Shown: positions 7,172-10,986 of the stretch, piece by piece
Layout: every line of letters begins with the position of its first letter
Position numbering within the stretch: the stretch's first letter is position 1
Origin: CAYTTR01 sp964440805
GTDB taxonomy: Bacteria; Acidobacteriota; Aminicenantia; Aminicenantales; Aminicenantaceae
Reading direction: 5' to 3'
DNA: 10,986 nt
NCBI GenBank assembly: GCA_964440805.1
Contig: CAYTTR010000051.1
Coordinates: forward strand, 1 to 10,986
Notes under the pieces: generated by a model
The model's input: the letters and a program-made list of their open reading frames with translations, nothing else
The model's database searches: none
What the model was told of the DNA's origin: nothing
Position numbers and translations under genes: made by a program

Positions 7172-7717
7172 CTAAAATTTATAGGCAATACCTATTCCCG
7201 CCTCAAGCCCTCCAATTTCCACCCTTATATCTGCAGGCTTGACTTTACATTTAGAATAATTAACTTCAAAGTCAGCATAGAACTTCTTTGTTAGGTGAAT
7301 ATAAGCTCCCACGCTTAGAAAATAACCCCATTTTCCCTGTTTGGCATGTCCAATGGGATTTGTTTCTTCAAACTGATAATAGCGAAAGCCGGCTCCTCCA
7401 TATAAATCAAAAATTCCTTTGGTCAAGCGGTAATTCACCCCTGGTCCCAAATAAATTATTTTAACGGTGGTATCCTCTTCTGTAAAAGTGAGTTTTCCCT
7501 GTTTTTTAAAATATCCAGCCTCCATCATAAGTCCGAATTTTTTATAAAGACCACTTCTTTCCATTTTTATTCCAAAAATCGTTCCACTGCCGTAAACTTC
7601 TTTGAATATTTTTTGGGAAGGATTGAAATAGCTCATTTTAAGCTCAGCCCTGTAATCTGAAGCAAAAGCCAAGCCGGCTAATAATGGAATGCCTAACAGT
7701 GCTGCAAATTTTTTCAT
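7172..7717 (-). CDS. Small outer-membrane beta-barrel protein
   Basis: The 181-residue protein starts with a type I signal peptide: MKK, a hydrophobic core, and an AFA motif at residues 17-19 with cleavage expected before Ser20. The mature part alternates aromatic and polar residues in about eight strands (for example FGLMMEAGYF, FDLYGGAGFRYYQF, WGYFLSVGAYI, FYADFEVNYS) and ends in AYKF, a C-terminal Phe typical of substrates of the BAM machinery. This fits the OmpA-like/porin-family 8-strand barrels, whose individual functions are seldom known. ATG at 7717 has AAAGGA about 9 nt upstream, so the start is well supported. A possible -10 (TATAAA, 7756-7751) lies upstream, but no good -35. It is followed 26 bp later by the two-domain glycosyltransferase, so the two are probably cotranscribed. 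A structural or glycan-linked envelope role is a guess. Confidence 0.85.
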   Translation of the reverse strand: MKKFAALLGIPLLAGLAFASDYRAELKMSYFNPSQKIFKEVYGSGTIFGIKMERSGLYKKFGLMMEAGYFKKQGKLTFTEEDTTVKIIYLGPGVNYRLTKGIFDLYGGAGFRYYQFEETNPIGHAKQGKWGYFLSVGAYIHLTKKFYADFEVNYSKCKVKPADIRVEIGGLEAGIGIAYKF

Positions 7718-7812
7718 GGGGACTTATCCTTTAAAAAAAAATTGATTCCATTTATAGTGAAATAATAGATTACTTCATTCCTTTTTTCTAAATCAAGCAC
7801 CTTAAGGGTTTA

Positions 7813-7848
7813 TCTGGTTAATCTGGTCTATTTGGTTTGTCTGGTTGA
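7813..7848 (+). repeat. Array A: TCTGG core plus variable 4-mer, 9-bp period
   Basis: Cores TCTGG (7813), TCTGG (7822), TTTGG (7831) and TCTGG (7840) are exactly 9 bp apart, followed by the 4-mers TTAA, TCTA, TTTG and TTGA. It is the first of three adjacent arrays with the same 5+4 design but different cores. Confidence 0.8.
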
Positions 7849-7860
7849 GACTAAATAGAC
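7826..7860. repeat. Inverted repeat bridging arrays A and B
   Basis: GTCTATTT (7826-7833) and AAATAGAC (7853-7860) are perfect 8-bp complements. Within the 19-nt loop, GTCT (7839-7842) and AGAC (7848-7851) can extend the stem past an internal loop, leaving a GGTTG apex. The stem joins the right part of array A to the first core of array B. There is no U-tract, so it is not a classic terminator. Confidence 0.6.
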
Positions 7861-7878
7861 AAAATAGACGGGATAGAC
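7856..7878 (+). repeat. Array B: TAGAC core plus variable 4-mer, 9-bp period
   Basis: Three perfect TAGAC cores at 7856, 7865 and 7874 are spaced 9 bp apart with interiors AAAA and GGGA. The period breaks after 7882. On the reverse strand the core is GTCTA, a string also found once in array A (7826-7830). Confidence 0.75.
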
Positions 7879-7900
7879 ATTAAGATAGAGGCGGGAAAAA

Positions 7901-8017
7901 TTGCGTTAATTGCGTTACTCGCGTTTATAGCGTTTATAGCGTTTATAGCGTTAATTGCGTTTGTTGCGTTGATTGCGTTTGTTGCGTTTATAGCGTTGGT
8001 TGCGTTTGGGGCGTTTG
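7901..8017 (+). repeat. Array C: 13 GCGTT cores plus variable 4-mers, 9-bp period
   Basis: Thirteen perfect GCGTT cores lie exactly 9 bp apart from 7903 to 8011. The twelve intervening 4-mers are, in order, AATT, ACTC, TATA three times, AATT, TGTT, GATT, TGTT, TATA, GGTT and TGGG. The 5-mer never varies while the 4-mer is drawn from a limited set, which distinguishes this from a simple 9-bp tandem repeat. It runs into a G-rich tail (8017-8026) and ends about 45 bp before the -35 box of the plus-strand promoter. Because 9 is divisible by 3, frames stay open through the array, creating false small ORFs. Confidence 0.95.
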
Positions 8018-8061
8018 GGTGGGGGGTTGTCATGGGTAATTAGGAAAAATGCGGGCTTTGC

Positions 8062-8090
8062 TTGAAGAATAATACTTCTCCTATTATAAT
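8062..8090 (+). promoter_or_regulatory. Sigma70-type promoter for the membrane protein/propeller pair
   Basis: A perfect -10 box TATAAT (8085-8090) lies 17 bp after TTGAAG (8062-8067, 4 of 6 to the -35 consensus). Transcription would start near 8097, about 31 nt before the ATG at 8128. A small imperfect dyad, GAAG (8064-8067) with CTTC (8075-8078), overlaps the -35 and spacer and could be an operator. Confidence 0.65.
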
Positions 8091-8127
8091 TAAGCAGAAC
8101 TATTAACAAAAAAGGCCGGTTAAGAAC

Positions 8128-9012
8128 ATGAATTCCGCTCCCGCCCATACTCTCTCTCCTCAAAAATTAAGAAGCATTTTTTTCTTGGCCGACTTTATAA
8201 TATGCTGGGCTGCGGTTTTTTACAAAGCTAGGGAGGCTGGTTCATTCCCAGCCGCACCGCTTCTCATAGTGACTGTTTTTATTTTGTTGATTCTGACATT
8301 GGATGTAATTTTCTCTTCCCGGTTTAAAGAATACCTGGCTCTTTCCATATACGGATTTCTGCTGGGAGCAGCAATCAATGCAGTCATCCAATCTCTTTTG
8401 AACAAATTCCAGGGAATAAACTGGACCTTCCAATCCCCTATTCTTCCCAGCTTAGGAACCCTGCTTTTCGGATTTTTAGGGGCGGTTATTTTTATAACTC
8501 ACCAAGAGGAAATAAAAAAAATAATCCCCTGGAATTTATTTTCAACCACTCCCCCACCAGTCAAAGGAAAGGCCCGGTCATTTATCACTGTTTTGTGGCT
8601 CATCACCGCTGCTTTCTCTTTGGGCTTATGTATAAATCTGATGATGGTATTAAAAATGTTCAGCAGTATGCAGGCAGAAAATCCCCTTAGAAAACCATTG
8701 TGGTTTAGTGCGGGAGCAGTCATCCTCATATTGGCCGCTGCAGCCTTTGCCCGGAAAAAGGCAGCCCTTGTTTTAACTGTCCTTATCCCGGGCATTATAA
8801 CCGGACTCATTTGGGCTTCCATAGCCCGCGATATGCTGGAGTGGGTATACATTAAATATCCTGAGTTTCCACTATCTTCCGATATTCTAGAAGTCTTTTT
8901 GATCCTGAATTTCTGCTATCTGGGAACAGCCTGGCTCCATAAATCCTTCCTCAGCAGCCGGCAAGCCGGAAATAAAGAAATAAATCAAAGAAAAGAAGAG
9001 AAATCAAAGTGA
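8128..9012 (+). CDS. Polytopic membrane protein of unknown function
   Basis: I do not recognise this 294-residue protein. It has about eight predicted transmembrane segments (near residues 15-32, 43-63, 69-91, 107-125, 152-175, 191-208, 212-232 and 252-271), a Pro-rich loop around 139-146, and a charged, Lys/Glu-rich C-terminal tail from about 278. There is no signal peptide distinct from the first helix and no obvious catalytic motif, so it is an inner-membrane protein with no assigned reaction. A good promoter lies at 8062-8090. The Shine-Dalgarno is poor (TAAGAA close to the ATG, or AAAGG 12 nt away). The downstream propeller gene starts inside its stop codon (GTGA), which implies coupled translation and perhaps a shared complex. 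Context suggests an envelope or polysaccharide role, but only by association. Confidence 0.85.
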   Translation: MNSAPAHTLSPQKLRSIFFLADFIICWAAVFYKAREAGSFPAAPLLIVTVFILLILTLDVIFSSRFKEYLALSIYGFLLGAAINAVIQSLLNKFQGINWTFQSPILPSLGTLLFGFLGAVIFITHQEEIKKIIPWNLFSTTPPPVKGKARSFITVLWLITAAFSLGLCINLMMVLKMFSSMQAENPLRKPLWFSAGAVILILAAAAFARKKAALVLTVLIPGIITGLIWASIARDMLEWVYIKYPEFPLSSDILEVFLILNFCYLGTAWLHKSFLSSRQAGNKEINQRKEEKSK

Positions 9013-9926
9013 AACCGAAATATAAACTCCTCATTCTCTTTTTTATCCCCCTCTTTCTCCAGGGTTCTTTTCAGACCAGACCCACTCTCCGGGAAATGAA
9101 AGCCCTTCAATCCATTAAAGGAAAGATCCCTGGAGCGATTGTGTGGTCCACTTCCCGGCACGGCACCTGGGAAATCTACCGGATGAAAGCAGACGGCACG
9201 GAAAAAATGCGGCTCACTAATGACCGGGAAGATAATTCCCACCCGGTGTGGTCCAAAGATGGAAAATGGATCTACTTCGAGAGAAACAAAGATATCTTCA
9301 GGATGCATCCGGACGGCTCCGAGGCTCAACCGGTGGTAGAAAATGGATTCTCCTTTGATATAAGCGGGGACAGCACAAAGATTGTTTATGTAACCCAGGA
9401 CGACTCAGGGGATTCCATCCGGCTCTATGATTTGGAAAAAAAAGAGTCTGAAGAAATCATTCCTCAGAGACTCCCTGAATTCAGAGGTAAAGAGCTCCGG
9501 TTTCCCACCTTTTCCCCGGATAATCAATGGCTTTCCTTCAGCTCCTCCTATCCAAAAGCCTGGAGCGTCCACATGGTAAAGCTTGACGGGAGCAGCCATT
9601 CTTTTTATGACCGGGGCTGCATGTCTCAGTTCAGTCCCAACGGACTGTACCTGACCTGGGTTTACGGCGGCGTCCACCACATATATATGGGCTCAGTAGA
9701 CGGGAGTGAAAAAAAAGTGTTTGAAAACTCCATTGCCGGACGTCCTCACATCTATTTTCCCAAATGGTCCCCCGACGGAAATTACATTGTTTTTGCCGCC
9801 AGCCCTTTTTCCGACCGCAGAACAAGTGACTATGAAATCTTTATAAAGCCGGTCAAAGGAGGAGAAGCGGTGCGGCTGACTTTCCATCCGGCCACAGATA
9901 CCTGGCCGGATATCTTTATCCATTAA
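9009..9926 (+). CDS. Exported TolB/PD40-type beta-propeller protein
   Basis: The 305-residue protein begins with a basic, then hydrophobic segment (residues 1-20) that looks like a signal peptide or membrane anchor; there is no lipobox Cys. The rest is built of WD40-like/PD40 repeats, seen as the recurring 'W/F-S-P/K-D-G-x-W/Y-I-x-F' pattern: WSKDGKWIYF at 81-90, FSPDNQWLSF at 168-177, FSPNGLYLTW at 208-217, and WSPDGNYIVF at 253-262, each paired with strands such as WEIYRMKADG and YEIFIKPVKGG. These resemble the C-terminal propeller of TolB, but the N-terminal TolB domain is absent. Such propellers usually bind proteins or glycans. The start is GTG at 9009, overlapping the previous gene's TGA by 4 nt, with AGAAGAG about 8 nt upstream. 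It ends tail to tail with the ligase gene, the stops overlapping in TTAA at 9923-9926. Confidence 0.88.
   Translation: MKPKYKLLILFFIPLFLQGSFQTRPTLREMKALQSIKGKIPGAIVWSTSRHGTWEIYRMKADGTEKMRLTNDREDNSHPVWSKDGKWIYFERNKDIFRMHPDGSEAQPVVENGFSFDISGDSTKIVYVTQDDSGDSIRLYDLEKKESEEIIPQRLPEFRGKELRFPTFSPDNQWLSFSSSYPKAWSVHMVKLDGSSHSFYDRGCMSQFSPNGLYLTWVYGGVHHIYMGSVDGSEKKVFENSIAGRPHIYFPKWSPDGNYIVFAASPFSDRRTSDYEIFIKPVKGGEAVRLTFHPATDTWPDIFIH
9886..9911. terminator. Weak GC-rich stem-loop at the propeller/ligase convergence
   Basis: ATCCGGCC (9886-9893) and GGCCGGAT (9904-9911) are perfect 8-bp complements with a 10-nt loop, just inside the 3' end of the propeller gene and past the stop of the convergent gene. 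Neither strand follows it with a clean U-tract, so it is at best a weak bidirectional terminator; it could equally be a chance result of codon choice. Confidence 0.25.
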
Positions 9927-10986
9927 ATATTCGGTTTAAATAAACTCCTTTTCTCCGACACAGCTTCCCCTCTATTCAATACAAAAAGCATCCCCACCAG
10001 AAGCCAAAAAGTGTATTTAAGCTCATAACTCCCGATAAAGGTGTGCACCATAAAAATCAAAAACATAGAGATAATCCCGCAGGAAACTCCTATCTGGATG
10101 TATTTCCATCTATCCTGAGATAAATATTCACTAAATCCTTTTTTCATCTGTTTAAAAATAAGCCAGAAAATCCACAGCGCCAAAAAAAGACCCAGAACGC
10201 CAAGCTCTGCCAAAACCTGAATAAAATAGTTTTCTGCCGAATCTGTGGTCCGGAGGGGAAACTCATGAATGCGGGCATAATTGGGAAGCTCAATGATAAA
10301 GGCACCTATGCCCACTCCTGCAAAAGGATAATCTTTGATCATGTAGGAAGCCGCTTTCCAGATGCTGGAGCTCCGTTCTGCCAGGGCTTTATCCAATCCT
10401 CCCTCTTTATAAGATACCCACAGTTCATTCATTCTGTCATAGACCACAGAACCCTGTGAAAGCATCAGAATCGATATAATAACAGCAAAAACAAGCAAAA
10501 AAGCAGCACCCACCATGACCACTTTCTTTACAGGCAGGGATTTCTTTTTCTTTAAAATGAACATATAAAATCCCAGAAAAAACACCAAACTCATGGTTAA
10601 AGCCACCAAACCGCTTCTGGAACCGGTACTGGGAAGAATAAACACAGCCAAAACAAACACCAATGCTGAAAAAATCCTGAAAATCCCTTTAAAGAAAAAA
10701 ACCATGGACAATAAAATGGGAATAATAACCGCTAAATACCCTCCGAATGACATAGCATCTTTAAAAGTGCCGTTTATAAATCCCTGAGTGAAGCTTAGGG
10801 GATTATTGCCAAATTTTATATTTCCATAATTCTGATAAAAACCGAAGGCAATAGAAAGAAAAGTGCTGATCAAGAGAACCACAAAAATTTTTTTTAAAAA
10901 TTCTCTCTCTTTAATTCTATTAAAAACCATGAAAAACAAAGCAAAGCCGGTAAGGTAATTCAGGCTGAAAAAGACCACACTCATAA
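9923..10986 (-). CDS. O-antigen ligase/polymerase family (Wzy_C) membrane protein, 5' end outside window
   Basis: About 353 residues are visible, with many transmembrane helices and a large central extracytoplasmic loop. Conserved family blocks are present: FINGTFKDAMSFGGYLA near 69-85, STGSRSGLVAL at 119-129, RSSSIWKAASYMIKDYPFAGVG near 204-225, and SAENYFIQVLAELGVLGL at 249-266. Members either ligate polymerised glycan from undecaprenyl pyrophosphate to lipid A-core (WaaL) or polymerise repeat units (Wzy), at the periplasmic face of the inner membrane; sequence alone does not separate the two. The Met at 10984 is probably internal: in this family the GFYQ-type segment (here residue 48) usually comes well over 100 residues in, so N-terminal helices should lie beyond 10986. 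In the last block AEN stands where many members have HN, so the usual His is not at that position. Its stop interlocks with the propeller's stop. Confidence 0.88.
   Translation of the reverse strand, partial: MSVVFFSLNYLTGFALFFMVFNRIKEREFLKKIFVVLLISTFLSIAFGFYQNYGNIKFGNNPLSFTQGFINGTFKDAMSFGGYLAVIIPILLSMVFFFKGIFRIFSALVFVLAVFILPSTGSRSGLVALTMSLVFFLGFYMFILKKKKSLPVKKVVMVGAAFLLVFAVIISILMLSQGSVVYDRMNELWVSYKEGGLDKALAERSSSIWKAASYMIKDYPFAGVGIGAFIIELPNYARIHEFPLRTTDSAENYFIQVLAELGVLGLFLALWIFWLIFKQMKKGFSEYLSQDRWKYIQIGVSCGIISMFLIFMVHTFIGSYELKYTFWLLVGMLFVLNRGEAVSEKRSLFKPNI

Larger units (their letters stand above)
7718..8127. other. Divergent intergenic region carrying three 9-bp-period repeat arrays
   Basis: These 410 bp lie between the barrel gene (minus) and the membrane-protein gene (plus). 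The first 90 bp are A+T-rich and should hold the barrel promoter. Positions 7800-7807 are a CCTTAAGG palindrome, 7807-8017 hold the repeat arrays, and 8062-8090 the promoter for the plus-strand pair. The arrays can be translated on the minus strand as runs of Asn-Ala-Ile/Thr, but I see no support for a real protein. Confidence 0.85.

Noticed and set aside
7800..7807. CCTTAAGG palindrome as an operator
   Set aside because: An isolated 8-bp palindrome is too short to support a regulatory call.
7901..8017. Miniature CRISPR array
   Set aside because: The fixed unit is 5 bp and the variable part 4 bp, far below CRISPR repeat and spacer sizes, and no cas gene is present.
7851..8033. Minus-strand open frame encoding Asn-Ala-Ile/Thr repeats
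   Set aside because: It is a direct translation of the 9-bp arrays, which keep frames open because 9 is a multiple of 3; no ribosome binding site or recognisable protein.
10982..10984. ATG as the true start of the O-antigen ligase-family gene
   Set aside because: The frame stays open to the window edge and the conserved blocks come too early for a full-length family member, so it is probably an internal Met.

Overview
The window looks like part of a surface-polysaccharide (O-antigen, capsule or exopolysaccharide) locus from a diderm, Gram-negative-type bacterium of moderate G+C. The diderm call rests on a small outer-membrane beta-barrel protein with a type I signal peptide and a C-terminal Phe, together with a Wzx-type flippase and an O-antigen ligase/polymerase-family protein. 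No rRNA or phylogenetic marker is present, so I do not name a phylum.

Layout. (1) Positions 1-3333, minus strand: a compact operon of a membrane-anchored family 2 glycosyltransferase followed by two tandem, clearly paralogous FAD-dependent oxidoreductases of the UDP-galactopyranose mutase/protoporphyrinogen oxidase-like group; the last is cut by the left edge. (2) Positions 3334-3738: a divergent intergenic region with a good sigma70-type promoter pointing each way, a leader hairpin before the glycosyltransferase, and a 146-bp MITE-like palindromic element with perfect 19-bp terminal inverted repeats. (3) Positions 3739-5199, plus: a Wzx/MOP flippase. (4) Positions 5196-7717, minus: the outer-membrane barrel gene, then a two-domain family 2 glycosyltransferase whose stop codon interlocks with the flippase stop. 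(5) Positions 7718-8127: a second divergent intergenic region holding three adjacent 9-bp-period arrays, each made of a fixed 5-mer plus a variable 4-mer. (6) Positions 8128-9926, plus: an unrecognised polytopic membrane protein translationally coupled to an exported TolB/PD40-like beta-propeller. (7) Positions 9923-10986, minus: an O-antigen ligase/polymerase-family (Wzy_C) protein whose 5' end lies outside the window.

Reading the genes together (inference): the glycosyltransferases build a lipid-linked glycan at the cytoplasmic face, the flippase moves it across the inner membrane, and the ligase/polymerase uses it at the periplasmic face. The paired FAD enzymes may modify a sugar nucleotide or lipid-linked precursor. 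Roles of the barrel, the membrane protein and the propeller are not established by the sequence.

Most unusual features: the three consecutive '5+4' repeat arrays (13 perfect GCGTT cores at exact 9-bp spacing with varying 4-nt interiors, beside smaller TCTGG and TAGAC arrays), and the structured 146-bp element. Each lies between the start-proximal ends of two divergent genes. No tRNA, rRNA, CRISPR array, transposase or convincing intrinsic terminator was seen.
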